A stretch of DNA of 64,000 nt from Alphaproteobacteria bacterium (GCA_006226415.1 SBGZ01000085.1:1-64000), one strand, 5' to 3'; shown: positions 1 through 11,489, numbered from the stretch's first letter. Translations and numbers: made by a program. The notes: generated by a model from the sequence alone, not told the origin.

Positions 1-791
1 ACCGCTTTAAGGCGCTCTTCAAATTCGCCGCGATATTTTGCGCCCGCGATCAGCGAGCCCATATCGAGAGACATCAGGCTCTTGCCGCGCAGGCTCTCCG
101 GCACATCGCCGTTGACGATGCGCAGGGCCAGGCCTTCGACAATGGCCGTCTTACCAACGCCGGGGTCACCAATAAGAACCGGATTATTTTTCGTGCGCCG
201 CGAGAGCACTTGGATCGTCCGGCGAATTTCTTCTTCACGCCCGATAATCGGGTCAATGCGCCCTTCGCGCGCTGCTTCGGTGAGATCCACCGCGTAGCGC
301 TTCAGGGCATCGAAAGTGTCTTCCGCGCTGGCACTGTCTGCCGTACGGCCTTTGCGAATTTCGTTGATCGCCTGATTAAGCGCTTGCGGCGTCAATCCGG
401 CCTCAGCCAGGATCTTGCCGGTCGCTGAAGACTTCTCAAGCGCCAACCCAAGCAGAACCCGTTCAACCGTGACAAATTGATCGCCTGCTTTTTGGCCCGC
501 TTCCTTGGCATGTTCCAGCGCCTTGGCCAGCGCTGTCGAGAGATAGACCTGATCCGCGCCCGAACCTTCCACCTTCGGAACTTTGGCAAGCGCGGCCTCC
601 ACTGCATCCAGCGCGCGCTTGGGGTCAGCCCCGGCTTTGCGCATCAGATTGGCGGCAAGCCCTTGCTCATCTTCGAGCAGGATTTTCAATAAATGTTCGG
701 GAAGTATTTGTTGGTGGTTTGACCGAAGAGCCAACCCCTGCGCACTTTGGATGAAGCCGCGCATCCGCTCCGTGAACTTTTCAAAGTCCAT
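1..791 (-). CDS. clpB: ATP-dependent chaperone ClpB, N-terminal part (truncated by window edge)
   Basis: Reverse-strand translation from ATG at 791 reads [61 protein letters not shown]..., then [51 protein letters not shown] (Walker A of NBD1). Runs off the window start, so it is absent from the ORF track. Confidence 0.95.
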   Translation of the reverse strand, partial: MDFEKFTERMRGFIQSAQGLALRSNHQQILPEHLLKILLEDEQGLAANLMRKAGADPKRALDAVEAALAKVPKVEGSGADQVYLSTALAKALEHAKEAGQKAGDQFVTVERVLLGLALEKSSATGKILAEAGLTPQALNQAINEIRKGRTADSASAEDTFDALKRYAVDLTEAAREGRIDPIIGREEEIRRTIQVLSRRTKNNPVLIGDPGVGKTAIVEGLALRIVNGDVPESLRGKSLMSLDMGSLIAGAKYRGEFEERLKA

Positions 792-938
792 ATCTAACTC
801 CTTTGCAGCCCGTCTTTTGGTGGCCGCCCTCCAAGGTGAAGCAACGGCGCATTAAACGTCTGAATTCCCCAGAAATCTGGGATTTTTCGCAGATCTCTCC
901 ACGTCAGCGACCCGGCATCCCAGCATCGCTTCTCCTCT

Positions 939-967
939 AATATAGGCGCAAATTTCGCCGATTTAAG
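939..967 (-). promoter_or_regulatory. putative clpB promoter: -35 CTTAAA, 17 nt spacer, -10 TATATT (minus strand)
   Basis: tttaag at 962-967 and aatata at 939-944 on the + strand, 17 nt apart, about 150 nt upstream of the clpB start. Confidence 0.3.
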
Positions 968-1070
968 CCCCGCCAGCAAATTTGTCGCAGGGTTCCCAAG
1001 CCTATGGACGCCTCACAAGCGCCGTGAAAGTCTACCCTTTTTACAAGCCCGCAACAGGAGCCCACCCCCC

Positions 1071-1850
1071 ATGAGATTTAAAGGCAAAACCATCATCATC
1101 ACCGGCGCCGCCTCGGGCGTGGGGGCCGCCAGTGCCAGACGCTTTCATGGAGAGGGCGCCAATGTCGTACTGAGCGATATCAATGACACGGAGGGGGCCG
1201 CACTGGCCGAGGCCCTCGGCAAAGACCGTACCCTTTTCGTCCGGGCGGACGTGAGCCGCTATGAAGATGTCAAAGCCCTCATAGAGACGGGCGCAAAAAA
1301 CTTTGGAAGCCTCGATATCCTCTTCAACAATGCAGGCATCGGCAGCGTCGGCAATGCGCCCGACTTGAGCCTTGAAGAATGGGAAAAAGTGATCGGCATC
1401 GATCTCAATTCTGTCTTTTACGGCTGCAAAGCTGCCATCCCAATCATGAAGGCCCAAGGCGGCGGCGTGATCATCAACACGGCTTCGATTTCCGGGCTCG
1501 CCGGTGATTTCGCTTTTCCCGCCTACAATGCTGCGAAGGGCGCTGTGGTCAACTTCACCCGTTCCGCCGCCATCAGTCACGCCCGCGAGGGCATTCGCAT
1601 CAATGCCATCTGCCCCGGCCCCATCGCCACACCAATGATCGCGAGCATCAAAAATGTTCCGGGCCTCCAGGAGGCCTGGGACGAGACTGTGCCGCTGGGC
1701 CGCTTTGCAACGGCCGAGGAAGTCGCCGCTGTCGCCGCCTTTCTAGCATCCGATGATGCAGCTTCTATTATTGGCGCCGCCATCCCGGTCGATGGCGGCC
1801 TCACGGCGCACACTGGCCAGCCCAATCTCCCCAAACACTTGGGCATGTGA
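1071..1850 (+). CDS. SDR family NAD(P)-dependent oxidoreductase
   Basis: N-terminal TGAASGVGAASAR (TGxxxGxG), NNAG, S...YNAAKGA catalytic motif, C-terminal IPVDGGLTA. Confidence 0.92.
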   Translation: MRFKGKTIIITGAASGVGAASARRFHGEGANVVLSDINDTEGAALAEALGKDRTLFVRADVSRYEDVKALIETGAKNFGSLDILFNNAGIGSVGNAPDLSLEEWEKVIGIDLNSVFYGCKAAIPIMKAQGGGVIINTASISGLAGDFAFPAYNAAKGAVVNFTRSAAISHAREGIRINAICPGPIATPMIASIKNVPGLQEAWDETVPLGRFATAEEVAAVAAFLASDDAASIIGAAIPVDGGLTAHTGQPNLPKHLGM

Positions 1851-1873
1851 CCCCAAGAACAGCGCCCCAACAA

Positions 1874-1904
1874 AAAAGCAGCAGACGCGACATCTCCTGC
1901 TTTT
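1874..1904. terminator. possible bidirectional terminator between SDR gene and DUF4167 gene
   Basis: Inverted repeat AAAAGCAG...CTGCTTTT between convergent genes, T/A tracts on both sides; long loop. Confidence 0.35.
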
Positions 1905-1932
1905 CAAAAGTATCGTTTTTATTGAAGAGCCC

Positions 1933-2481
1933 TTAGGCGGCTGCGTCTTCTTCTTCAGCTTCTGCAACTTTGGCTCGCTTGGTACGGCGTTTGCGAGCCG
2001 GCTTATCGTCCGCATCCTCATCAGCAACCGCCGCCTCTGCGTTTTCCTCGCCATCGGCGGTATCTGACTTCTTGGTTCGCCGGGTTGCCCGTGGCTTGGC
2101 AGCTTTTTCATTGGATGCCTCGTCAGCGCTGTCCCCTTCGCTGATCGGCACCTCAATGCGCTTGCCCTCTTCTTCCACTTTAGCCTCGTCTTCGTCCGCC
2201 GCCTGGCGATCCCTGTGCTGCTGTTGCTGCTGCTGCGCGGCGGTCATCAGACGCTGATAATGCTCTGCGTGCTGCAGGTAGTTTTCCGCACCAACCCGGT
2301 CGCCAGCCACATTGGCATCGCGCGCCAGTGAGACGTACTTCTCGTAGATATGTGCTGCCGTACCCCTGATTTTCACGTCCGGTCCATTGCTTTCGTAGGA
2401 GCGATTGGCCTGATTGCCAGGACGGCGACTACGCCCACGATTGCGATTTTTATTTTGGTTTTGGTTTTGATTTTGTCTCAT
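1933..2481 (-). CDS. DUF4167 domain-containing protein with Q/N-rich N-terminus and charged C-terminal tail
   Basis: RGTAAHIYEKYVSLARDANVAGDRVGAENYLQHAEHYQRLM is characteristic of the alphaproteobacterial DUF4167 family; next to prmC/prfA. Confidence 0.85.
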   Translation of the reverse strand: MRQNQNQNQNKNRNRGRSRRPGNQANRSYESNGPDVKIRGTAAHIYEKYVSLARDANVAGDRVGAENYLQHAEHYQRLMTAAQQQQQQHRDRQAADEDEAKVEEEGKRIEVPISEGDSADEASNEKAAKPRATRRTKKSDTADGEENAEAAVADEDADDKPARKRRTKRAKVAEAEEEDAAA

Positions 2482-2874
2482 TTATCCAACTATTTGGTTG
2501 TTTCGTTGTTTCGTGTGGTTTCATCAGTACGGCAATCAATAACCCCAGCCCGCCGAATGGCTGATCACATTCAGAAAATTTTCTTAAGACGTTTTGCTTA
2601 CTTGTCAGCCTTTCGCCGCAACAAGGTTCAGTTCAATCGAAGGTCGGCAAGCCTTGCCGTCATTTCGAGGTTGATCTACTCGCCAACAAAATTGTTCGGT
2701 TGAGATCTTTCGCCTTTCAAGTTCCCCCGCACAACCTCAGCAGTGCGTCACTTTTGGAACGAGGCATGGAACCATTCTTCTTATCCCAAGAAGAACCCCG
2801 AATTCAAAATTACTAAAGCCGCTTGACCTTTCCAACCCCTTTTTGCGTTTCCTCTCCCAATTCTTGGGGAAAAC

Positions 2875-3726
2875 TTACATTTTTGCCACTTTCGCCATGA
2901 TCGCCCGTTCGATTCCGGCCAAATCCCGCCGAATTTCCAAAATTTCAAATCCAGCACTCCGCAGGATTTGGCTGACGTTTTCGGTCTGCCCCTGGCCATA
3001 TTCCATAATATAGGACCCGTTTTTCGTTAACAGATCCCTAACCCCGCCCACTTGAGCCCTCAGTGGGTCAAGACCGTCCGCCCCTCCGAAAAGCGCGGAG
3101 GCGGGTTCGAAAGCCCGCACCTCGGAGGAAACTTCCCGATCGCCATCGGCAATATAGGGTGGATTGGAGACGATCACGTCAAAGGAACCTTCCAGTCCCT
3201 CCGTCCAATTGCCCTGGCAAAAATCGGCGCGCCCCGCCATGCCCAAGGCCTGCGCATTGAACTGGGCAACCTTCACCGCCCCCTCAGAAATATCTACGCC
3301 GAGGCCGCGAGCTTCCGCTCTCTCGCTCAGCATCGCCAAAAGAAGACATCCGCTCCCGGTGCCAAGATCAAGGATGCGATAGGCCTTGCCAGATTCCGGC
3401 ATTGCCTCAAGCCCGAGAAGGACCAGAGTTTCACTATCCGGCCTGGGAATAAGCGTGTCCGAAGTCACTTGAAACTCAAGGCTCCAGAACTCTTTTTTGC
3501 CCGTCAGATAGGCCACCGGCTCGCCGCCCAGACGCCTCTCGCCCAAACCTGTCATCGCAAGGCATTCAGCCTCTGACACAGGCCGCGCCGGATCGGCAAT
3601 GATTTCCTCGCGCGAAAGCCCGCAGACGAACAAGACAAGCGCACGCGCATCAAGTTGAGCCGTGCCCAGTCCTTGCGCCTGAAATCGGGCCGTCCAGTCC
3701 TGGATCAGCTTTTGGACAGTGATCAC
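2875..3726 (-). CDS. prmC: peptide chain release factor N(5)-glutamine methyltransferase
   Basis: [17 protein letters not shown] motif and NPPY motif (VSNPPYIA); directly downstream of prfA with 4-nt overlap. Confidence 0.93.
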   Translation of the reverse strand: MITVQKLIQDWTARFQAQGLGTAQLDARALVLFVCGLSREEIIADPARPVSEAECLAMTGLGERRLGGEPVAYLTGKKEFWSLEFQVTSDTLIPRPDSETLVLLGLEAMPESGKAYRILDLGTGSGCLLLAMLSERAEARGLGVDISEGAVKVAQFNAQALGMAGRADFCQGNWTEGLEGSFDVIVSNPPYIADGDREVSSEVRAFEPASALFGGADGLDPLRAQVGGVRDLLTKNGSYIMEYGQGQTENVSQILRSAGFEILEIRRDLAGIERAIMAKVAKM

Positions 3727-4802
3727 CCCGCCTCTCCAAGGGCCGCCAGGCGGCTCGCCTGATCCTCCGCAATCAGCGGGTCAATCACTTCATCCAGACC
3801 CTCACCGGCAATCACCCTGTCGAGCTTGTAAAGCGTCAGATTAATCCGGTGATCGGTCACCCGTCCTTGCGGAAAATTATAGGTGCGGATGCGCTCAGAG
3901 CGATCCCCCGAACCGACCTGGGATCTACGATCTGCTGACCGTTCTGAGTCGAGGCGCGCGCGTTCTGCTTCATAAAGCCGGGCACGCAGCACCTTCATCG
4001 CCTTGGCGCGATTTTTATGCTGACTTTTTTCGTCCTGCTGACTCACCACGATGCCGGTCGGCAAGTGGGTAATGCGCACGGCGCTGTCGGTGGTATTGAC
4101 CGACTGACCACCCGGGCCACTCGCGCGAAACACATCGATGCGCAAATCTTTATCGTCAATCTGCACGTCCACCTCTTCGGCCTCCGGCAAGACCGCAACC
4201 GTTGCCGCCGACGTGTGAATGCGCCCTCCGGACTCTGTTTCCGGCACCCGCTGCACCCGGTGCACACCGGATTCATACTTCAAGCGTCGAAACACACCGT
4301 TTCCGGTCACATTGGCAATGATTTCCTTATAGCCACCCATCTCGCCATCGCTGGCGGACATAATCTCTACCTTCCAGCCATGAACGTCCGCATAGCGCTG
4401 ATACATTCGAAAGAGATCGCCAGCAAAAAGCGAGGCCTCATCACCGCCCGTTCCGGCCCTGACTTCCAAAATCGCGCTGCGATCATCGGCTTCATCTTTT
4501 GGCAGAAGCAAAATTTGTAAGTCTCGCTCTTTATCCGGCAAAGCATCAGAAAGCTCGCGCAATTCCTCACGCGCCATCTCCAACATTTCTTTATCGGTCT
4601 CAGGGTCTGCCATCAGCGTTTCAAGGTCGCTGATTTCTTCCTGCATCCCTTGCAAGCGCCGCACGGCCTCAACAACCGGCGTCAGTTCGGCATATTCTTT
4701 GGAGAGCTTGACAAAAGCGTCCGGGTCCAGATCGGTGGACATCTCCGCCTGAATGGCTTCGTAGCGATCGATAAGGCGATCTAGTTTTTGCTGCGGGATC
4801 AC
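3723..4802 (-). CDS. prfA: peptide chain release factor 1
   Basis: GGQ motif ([28 protein letters not shown]), RF1 domain organisation, 359 aa. Confidence 0.97.
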   Translation of the reverse strand: MIPQQKLDRLIDRYEAIQAEMSTDLDPDAFVKLSKEYAELTPVVEAVRRLQGMQEEISDLETLMADPETDKEMLEMAREELRELSDALPDKERDLQILLLPKDEADDRSAILEVRAGTGGDEASLFAGDLFRMYQRYADVHGWKVEIMSASDGEMGGYKEIIANVTGNGVFRRLKYESGVHRVQRVPETESGGRIHTSAATVAVLPEAEEVDVQIDDKDLRIDVFRASGPGGQSVNTTDSAVRITHLPTGIVVSQQDEKSQHKNRAKAMKVLRARLYEAERARLDSERSADRRSQVGSGDRSERIRTYNFPQGRVTDHRINLTLYKLDRVIAGEGLDEVIDPLIAEDQASRLAALGEAG

Positions 4803-4867
4803 GAGAGGGATCTCCTGAAAATGAATGGAATTCTGGAAAACGAAACGGAAAGCGAACAGATCTGTCG

Positions 4868-6004
4868 CTAATCCGCAGCTGTTTTCGCGGCCAATTTATC
4901 AGCTTCCAGCTTCGCCGCATGCGCTTCGACCAGTTCGACAATATGGTCGACCACTTTGTCGTTTTCGATCTTGTGGTCTGCCACACCGGACAAATAAACC
5001 ATGCCCGAACCAGCGCCGCCACCGGTAAACCCGATGTCTGTATAGGTGGCCTCTCCCGGCCCATTGACCACACAGCCGATAATAGAAAGCGTCATCGGCG
5101 TAGAGATGTGGGCCAGCCGTTCTTCCAACACCGCAACCGTATTGATGACATCAAACCCCTGCCGCGCGCAGGAGGGGCACGAGATGATATTGACGCCGCG
5201 ATGCCTGATATCCAGTGCCTTCAAAATCTCAAAGCCGACACGAATTTCTTCCACCGGATCGGCCGACAACGAAACGCGAATAGTATCGCCAATGCCCGAC
5301 CACAGGAGCATTCCCATGCCAATCGATGACTTAACCGTGCCGGTGCCAAGTCCCCCGGCCTCGGTAATCCCAAGGTGAAGCGGCGCGTCTGTTGCCTCAG
5401 CCAAGCCCTGATAGGCCGCCACGGCCAAAAAGATATCCGAAGCTTTCACAGAAACCTTGTATTCGCGAAAATCATAGTCTTCCAGAATGCGAATATGATC
5501 GAGCGCGCTTTCCACCATCGCTTCCGGGCAGGGCTCGCCATATTTTTCCAAGAGGTCTTTCTCAAGGCTGCCCGCATTGACACCAATGCGCATGGAGCAG
5601 CCGTGGTCCTTGGCTGCCTGAATGACATCCCGAACACGGTCCTCGCTGCCGATATTGCCGGGATTAATGCGCAAGCAGGCCGCCCCTGCTTCGGCAGCCT
5701 CAATCGCCCGCCGATAATGGAAATGAATGTCCGCCACAATCGGCACTTCGGCAGCGGCAACAATCTCTTTCAGCGCCGCAGTTGAGGCCTCGTCGGGACA
5801 GGATACCCGCACGATATCGGCCCCCGCTTCCTCGAGCGCCTTCACCTGGGCAATGGTCGCCTTCGCGTCACTGGTCAAGGTATTGGTCATCGACTGAACG
5901 GTGATCGGCGCCTCTCCGCCCACGGGCACATCGCCCACCATAATCTGGCGGGACTTGCGCCGCTCAATATGTCGATAGGGTCTCACGTTCATTGCATTAT
6001 TCAA
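4868..6004 (-). CDS. ispG: 4-hydroxy-3-methylbut-2-enyl diphosphate synthase (GcpE)
   Basis: [23 protein letters not shown]-terminal [13 protein letters not shown] and [11 protein letters not shown] Fe-S cysteines. Confidence 0.97.
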   Translation of the reverse strand: MNNAMNVRPYRHIERRKSRQIMVGDVPVGGEAPITVQSMTNTLTSDAKATIAQVKALEEAGADIVRVSCPDEASTAALKEIVAAAEVPIVADIHFHYRRAIEAAEAGAACLRINPGNIGSEDRVRDVIQAAKDHGCSMRIGVNAGSLEKDLLEKYGEPCPEAMVESALDHIRILEDYDFREYKVSVKASDIFLAVAAYQGLAEATDAPLHLGITEAGGLGTGTVKSSIGMGMLLWSGIGDTIRVSLSADPVEEIRVGFEILKALDIRHRGVNIISCPSCARQGFDVINTVAVLEERLAHISTPMTLSIIGCVVNGPGEATYTDIGFTGGGAGSGMVYLSGVADHKIENDKVVDHIVELVEAHAAKLEADKLAAKTAAD

Positions 6005-6049
6005 TCATGCCCGAAAAAGCGACACGATGCCGCCAAAGTCGTCGCCAAC

Positions 6050-6961
6050 CTATTGCGCTTGTGCCTTCGGCGCAAGCTCATCTGCGTTCAGAGCCAGCCC
6101 GGCCGACATGGTGCCACTTCGCCCAATCCGCCCGAGGTAGGTATTGTCCACAAAGAGATCAAGCGCGCCCGCGTTGCGTGTCGACAACAATATCGCACCG
6201 CCTTTGGGCGCGGTATAGCTGTCGCCCGGTTGAAGACTACGTTCAAACAAGACGCGGCTTTCCATTTCCACCCGGATCCACACCTCTTCACGCGCGCGCA
6301 ACCTGATGCGGCCATCAAAATTCTCACTGCCCCAAGCAGTTCCCTCCGGCAGAGCCTCCAGCGGCGCCTCGAAAGGCTCAAATTTGCCCTCAGCCAGACT
6401 CACAAGCTCCGGCGATGTTGTCACAAGAGGGGCTTCGGCCAGGGGCTCATCCACCAGCAAGGTTTCCGGGCTCACCACCTCCTCAAGGGGTTGCCCGCTA
6501 TTGAGCGCCATGGAGGCCACGAACCAACCCAAAACGGAGAGCAGGACTACAATCACCACAATCCCCAGGGTCGCAAATGGAAAACCACCCTCTTCGCTCC
6601 GGGTAATAGACGAAAACCGCATCTCCTGGCGCTGAGTAGCCTCAGCCTTAAAGCGCCGAATGCATTCGTCAGCACCCAGGCCGACGAAATTGGCATAGGA
6701 ACGGACAAAACCAAGGGCATAGGTCATGCCCGGCAGCCGTTGAATATCGCCTTCTTCAATCGCTTTGAGGTGCTCGACTTTGATTCGGATGGCTTCTGCA
6801 ACCGAGCCCAGATCATGCCCAAGCCTGAGCCGGGCCGCGCGCAGGTCCGCGCCGACCGTTTCATTCTGGTACGCCTCATCGCCCTTGATCTCACGCAAAT
6901 GCAGACGATTGCGCGCCGACTTCCGGATCGAATTCAGTCCCGATTTTTTGGCTTCAGCCAT
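6050..6961 (-). CDS. RodZ-like helix-turn-helix / DUF4115 membrane protein
   Basis: N-terminal HTH_25-like LRAARLRLGHDLGSVAEAIRIKVEHLKAIEEGDIQRLPGMTYALGFVRSYA, single TM segment, C-terminal DUF4115-like region. Confidence 0.85.
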   Translation of the reverse strand: MAEAKKSGLNSIRKSARNRLHLREIKGDEAYQNETVGADLRAARLRLGHDLGSVAEAIRIKVEHLKAIEEGDIQRLPGMTYALGFVRSYANFVGLGADECIRRFKAEATQRQEMRFSSITRSEEGGFPFATLGIVVIVVLLSVLGWFVASMALNSGQPLEEVVSPETLLVDEPLAEAPLVTTSPELVSLAEGKFEPFEAPLEALPEGTAWGSENFDGRIRLRAREEVWIRVEMESRVLFERSLQPGDSYTAPKGGAILLSTRNAGALDLFVDNTYLGRIGRSGTMSAGLALNADELAPKAQAQ

Positions 6962-7024
6962 CCAGGTTAAGCTCCTTCAGAGCCAATATACGGAAATTCG
7001 GTTCACAAATGGCAAAAAATCAGG

Positions 7025-9295
7025 TCATTCAATGGCAACGCCATTGTCCCGGGCAAAATCGGTCAAAACATCGCGCACGGAGTGTTCGCCGCTGGCCAAC
7101 AGCGGATCCATGATCGGTGCCAGTTTGGAGACATCCAACGACCGCACCATCGCCTTAACGGGGCCGACACTGGCCGGGGGCATCGAAATTCGCCGCAGCC
7201 CAAGCCCGATGAGCGCCATGGCTTCAATGGGCTTACCGGCCATTTCTCCGCACAGCGAGAGCGGTACATGATGCGCGGCGGCCTTCTCGACCACATTTTT
7301 CAGAAAAGAGAAAACAGTCGGGCTGAGCGGATCATAGCGCCCGGTCAGCTTTGGATTGCCCCGATCCCAGGCAAACATGAACTGCAAAAGGTCATTCGAT
7401 CCAATCGACACAAAATCGACCAGAGGCAGCAAGGCGTTCAATTGCCAGGCCAGGCTCGGCACTTCCAGCATGGTCCCCAACCGCACCTTGGCCGGCAGAG
7501 GATGACCAAATTTCTTGCTGCGCGCGACTTCCTTGTCAAAGACCTCTCGCACCGCTTTGAACTCTGCCACCTCGGCAATCAGCGGGAACATCAGATTAAG
7601 TTCACGCCCCACCGCTGCCGCCAGAAAAGCGCGGATCTGATAACGCAGCAAGGCCGGGCGCTCGAGCGCCAAACGAACCGCCCGGAACCCAAGCGCCGGA
7701 TTTTCTTCCTTGGCCGTGGCCAGATAGGGAAGCACCTTATCGCTCCCCAGATCCACAGCACGAAATACAACGCGCCGCCCCTCAGCCGCATCCAACACCT
7801 TGCGATAGACATCTGTCTGCATGGGGACACGGGGCATGGTTGAGCCGATCATAAATTGCAGCTCTGTGCGAAACAGTCCAATCCCCGCCGCATTGGTCTC
7901 CTGCAAATGCGGCAGATCCACCAGCAGACCAGCATTGATATCAAGGGCAACTTCAACCCCATCGCGGGTCACAGCCGGCAGCTCTCGGTCCGAATGATAT
8001 TGGGCCTGTCTTGCGGTGCGGAGCTCCAATTTGTGGCGATAAACATCCAAGACATCATCCTGGGGACGCAGGTGCACATCACCGCTTTCCCCATCGACAA
8101 TCATAACATCGCCAGGCTCCACCAGATCGACAACATCCCTGGCTGATCCGACAAGCGGCAGATCAAGCGCGCGCGCCACGATGGTTACATGGGCGGTCGC
8201 CGAGCCTTCTTCCAACACCAGACCCTTCAATTTTGAGCGGTCATAATCCAAGAGCTCAGCAGGACCCATATTGCGCGCCACGACAACGGCATCCTCAGGC
8301 ATGCCGGGCAAGTTGCTTGCCCCAATGAGAAGACGAAGCAACCGGTTCGACAGATCCTCAAAATCATTGAGCCGCTCTTTCAGATAAGCGTCCGGTGAAT
8401 TGACCAGCCGCTTGCGCGTATCGGCCATCACCTTTTCGACCGCCGCCTCCGCCGTCAAACCATCACTGACAGCCTCGCGCATCCGCTCCAGCCAGCCCCG
8501 ATCATGGGCAAACATCCGGTAGGCTTCCAGCACATCTGCCGACTCGCCGGCAAAATTGAATTCATCGGACGCAACCAGTTTGTCCACATCTTCGCGCAGG
8601 TCGGCAACCGCCTCTTCAAGCCGGTCCAGCTCCTTGTCGAGATCATCGGCGATGAGGCGCGTCACCTCGACCCGGGGCTGATGCAAGACCGCATGGCCAA
8701 CAACAATACCATCGGCGAGCGCCGAACCGCGCAAGCGTAGTGGCGTATCAAATCGCAGCGCCTCAATAAGCGAGCTGTCGGGTATCAGAACCTCGCCGGC
8801 CGCAATAAGCTCGGCAAACACCATGCCCACGGTTTGCAAGGCTTCCACATCCTGCGGGCCGTAAGTGCGTTCAGATTGATTCTGCACAACCAAAACGCCG
8901 AGCAAACGCCCCCCACGCAGAAGCGGCACACCAAGGAAGGAATGAAAGAGCTCTTCGCCCGTTTCCGGCTTATAGGCAAAATTGGGATGGGCCTGCGCGT
9001 CCGGCAAGTTGAGCAGCCGACCCGTCGCCGCAATCTGACCCACCAAGCCCTCGCCCCACCCCAGGCGCGTCTGGTGGACCGCTTCCGGGTTCAAACCCTT
9101 GGTCGCAAATAGCTCAAGCTCGTCATTGCCCTTGCGGAAATAGGCCGAGCACACATCCGCGCCCATGTGATCGGCAATGTCGCCCACGATCTTGTCCAGA
9201 CGCTCCTGCGTCGACAGCGGCGCGGCCATGGCCTCGCGCAGCCGCCTAAGAAGCCCCCATGGGCCTTCGACAGAAATGGTCGATTCAAGTGTCAT
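7025..9295 (-). CDS. ptsP: phosphoenolpyruvate-protein phosphotransferase PtsP (EI-Ntr, GAF domain)
   Basis: N-terminal GAF domain, swivelling-domain histidine GSATAHVTIVARAL, C-terminal PEP-binding SIGSNDLLQFMFAWDRGN and LCGEMAGKP. Confidence 0.94.
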   Translation of the reverse strand: MTLESTISVEGPWGLLRRLREAMAAPLSTQERLDKIVGDIADHMGADVCSAYFRKGNDELELFATKGLNPEAVHQTRLGWGEGLVGQIAATGRLLNLPDAQAHPNFAYKPETGEELFHSFLGVPLLRGGRLLGVLVVQNQSERTYGPQDVEALQTVGMVFAELIAAGEVLIPDSSLIEALRFDTPLRLRGSALADGIVVGHAVLHQPRVEVTRLIADDLDKELDRLEEAVADLREDVDKLVASDEFNFAGESADVLEAYRMFAHDRGWLERMREAVSDGLTAEAAVEKVMADTRKRLVNSPDAYLKERLNDFEDLSNRLLRLLIGASNLPGMPEDAVVVARNMGPAELLDYDRSKLKGLVLEEGSATAHVTIVARALDLPLVGSARDVVDLVEPGDVMIVDGESGDVHLRPQDDVLDVYRHKLELRTARQAQYHSDRELPAVTRDGVEVALDINAGLLVDLPHLQETNAAGIGLFRTELQFMIGSTMPRVPMQTDVYRKVLDAAEGRRVVFRAVDLGSDKVLPYLATAKEENPALGFRAVRLALERPALLRYQIRAFLAAAVGRELNLMFPLIAEVAEFKAVREVFDKEVARSKKFGHPLPAKVRLGTMLEVPSLAWQLNALLPLVDFVSIGSNDLLQFMFAWDRGNPKLTGRYDPLSPTVFSFLKNVVEKAAAHHVPLSLCGEMAGKPIEAMALIGLGLRRISMPPASVGPVKAMVRSLDVSKLAPIMDPLLASGEHSVRDVLTDFARDNGVAIE

Positions 9296-10539
9296 TAGGT
9301 CTTGTCCAGTTCATAAGCGCTATGAAGCGCCCGCACCGCAAGCTCCGTATATTCCGATTCGATAAGAACGCTGACTTTGATCTCAGAGGTCGAGATCACG
9401 AGGATATTGATGCCTTTGGCCGCCAGCGTCTCAAACATCTTGCGCGCCACGCCCGAATGCGAGCGCATGCCGGTACCGACAATGGAGATCTTACTGACGT
9501 TTTTATCCGCCTGGATCTCACCAAATTCACCCTTGCGGGCCGCATCCTTAAGACTGGTCACGGCCCGGTCAGCTTCGGCCTCCGGCACCGTAAAGGTCAG
9601 GTCCGTGGTCTTGCCATCTTCAGACGTATTTTGAACAATCATATCCACATTAACGCCCGCATCGGCCAGATTGCCAAATATCTCAGCTGCAATGCCCGGC
9701 TTGTCCGGCACATGCCGCAAAGTGATTTTTGCTTCATCCCGCGAGTATGCGATTCCGCTGACAACAAGCTGTTCCACGATATCTCCTTCATCACAAACAA
9801 GCGTTCCGGCCAGATCTTCTTCTGTGCAGTTTTCCGGATCGATAAAACTGGACAGCACTTTGAGTTTCACATTGTGCACCTTGGCAAGCTGCACCGAGCG
9901 GGTTTGCAGCACCTTGGCGCCTTGGGATGCGAGCTCCAGCATTTCCTCGTAGGAAATCCGGTCGATCTTGCGCGCCTTCGTCTCAATCCGTGGATCGGTG
10001 GTATAGACGCCGTCCACATCCGTATAAATATCGCAGCGCTCCGCCTGAAGGGCGGCTGCCACCGCCACCGCACTTGTATCCGACCCGCCGCGCCCGAGGG
10101 TCGTCACCCGCCCATCCTGGCTGACCCCTTGAAACCCCGGAATGACGGTAACAACACCCGCTTCAAGGTCACTCATCAGCCCTTCCGTGCCGATACTGTC
10201 GATGCGGGCGGCACTGTGCAGGCCCACCGTCCGGATTGGAATTTGCCAGCCGAGCCATGATCGGGCACGAATGCCGTGCTGCTGAAGGTTCATCGCCAAC
10301 AGACCGCAGGTGACCTGCTCGCCGGTCGCCACAACCGTATCATATTCCTTCGCGTCATGCAGCGAGGCCGCCTCCTGAGTGAGCGCGATCAGGCGGTTGG
10401 TTTCGCCGGACATGGCAGAAACCACCACGGCAACCTGATTGCCAGCTCTCACTTCCCGGGCAACATGAAGCGCGACGCGATTGATCCTCTCAATCGAGCC
10501 GACGGAAGTGCCACCAAATTTCATGACCACAATGGCCAT
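9295..10539 (-). CDS. lysC: aspartate kinase
   Basis: MAIVVMKFGGTSVGSIERI, LGRGGSDTSAVAVAAALQAERCDIYTDVDGVYTTDPR, ACT domains. Confidence 0.97.
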   Translation of the reverse strand: MAIVVMKFGGTSVGSIERINRVALHVAREVRAGNQVAVVVSAMSGETNRLIALTQEAASLHDAKEYDTVVATGEQVTCGLLAMNLQQHGIRARSWLGWQIPIRTVGLHSAARIDSIGTEGLMSDLEAGVVTVIPGFQGVSQDGRVTTLGRGGSDTSAVAVAAALQAERCDIYTDVDGVYTTDPRIETKARKIDRISYEEMLELASQGAKVLQTRSVQLAKVHNVKLKVLSSFIDPENCTEEDLAGTLVCDEGDIVEQLVVSGIAYSRDEAKITLRHVPDKPGIAAEIFGNLADAGVNVDMIVQNTSEDGKTTDLTFTVPEAEADRAVTSLKDAARKGEFGEIQADKNVSKISIVGTGMRSHSGVARKMFETLAAKGINILVISTSEIKVSVLIESEYTELAVRALHSAYELDKT

Positions 10540-10738
10540 TTCAGCCTCATGTTCTCAATATACCGCCAGAGCGGCAAATACATCAGGGACGCCTTAACAA
10601 AATCCTGCCTGGACGATCAGGCTTCGCTCAGCCCGATTGACGACCCCATCCTTCGGCGCGTATTCATAATGGGTCAGCCCCTTGGAATCAAACAGCGAAA
10701 CGGTCCGGGGCCAAGAATCACACGCCAGAAAGACTGAG

Positions 10739-11485
10739 ATGTCCGCAAAAGCAGAGCAATCGTCCATTGATACCGGAGAATTAGCCAAATTTTCGGCCAT
10801 GGCGGCGGAATGGTGGGATCCGACGGGAAAATTCCGCCCTTTGCACAAGTTCAACCCGGTTCGGCTGTCTTTTTTGCGCGATCACATCTGCCATCACTTT
10901 GGCCGCGATGCCGCGGCCTTGCACCCGTTTGGAGGCCTGTCCCTGCTCGATATGGGCTGCGGCGGCGGTCTGCTCTCAGAGCCCATGGCGCGCCTTGGGG
11001 CCGAGGTTACCGGCGCCGATGCCCTCCAGATCAACATTCAGGTGGCCAGCGCCCATGCCCAAGAGCAAGGCCTTCCCATCCGCTATCTTGAAACCACCGC
11101 TGAGGCATTGGCAGAAAGTGGTGAGAGTTTTGATGTGGTTATGGCCATGGAAATCGTTGAGCATGTGGCAGACGTCGGCGACTTCCTAAGGACCTGCACA
11201 AAACTCGTCAAACCGGGCGGGATGATGTTTGTCGCCACCTTGAACCGCACTTTAAAGGCCTATGCCCTCGCCGTCGTTGGCGCGGAGTACATCATGCGCT
11301 GGCTACCGCCCGGCACCCATGATTGGGAAAAATTCGTCCGCCCCGATGAAATTAGAAACGCCCTCACCCCTCAAGGCCTTGATGTAGAAGGCCCCTTCGG
11401 TGTTTCTTACAATCCCATCACCGGACATTGGTCACGCTCAGGCGACAGCGCCGTCAATTACATGATGCTGGCGCGAAAGCCCTGA
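10739..11485 (+). CDS. ubiG: bifunctional 2-polyprenyl-6-hydroxyphenol methylase / 3-demethylubiquinol 3-O-methyltransferase
   Basis: [67 protein letters not shown]. Start placed at internal Met of ORF 10682..11485 (MSAKAEQSS...). Confidence 0.95.
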   Translation: MSAKAEQSSIDTGELAKFSAMAAEWWDPTGKFRPLHKFNPVRLSFLRDHICHHFGRDAAALHPFGGLSLLDMGCGGGLLSEPMARLGAEVTGADALQINIQVASAHAQEQGLPIRYLETTAEALAESGESFDVVMAMEIVEHVADVGDFLRTCTKLVKPGGMMFVATLNRTLKAYALAVVGAEYIMRWLPPGTHDWEKFVRPDEIRNALTPQGLDVEGPFGVSYNPITGHWSRSGDSAVNYMMLARKP

Positions 11486-11489
11486 AACC

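Noticed and set aside
868-881. CCCAGA-aa-TCTGGG hairpin followed by ATTTTT as a + strand terminator
   Set aside because: No + strand gene lies upstream to terminate, and it falls in the clpB 5' leader; 2-nt loop and short stem make it weak.
2482-2874. About 390-nt intergenic region between DUF4167 gene and prmC as a possible ncRNA locus
   Set aside because: No strong hairpin-terminator or promoter pair found by eye; probably leader/promoter DNA. A covariance-model scan would be needed.
3095-3130. T-arm-like hairpin gcgggttcgaaagcccgc
   Set aside because: Inside prmC coding sequence; no tRNA cloverleaf around it.
5969-6970. 333-aa + strand ORF opposite the RodZ-like gene (also 9259..10260 opposite lysC)
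   Set aside because: Shadow ORFs antisense to well-supported genes.
10594-10854. 86-aa minus ORF between lysC and ubiG
   Set aside because: Overlaps the ubiG start antisense; no recognisable domain, so not called.
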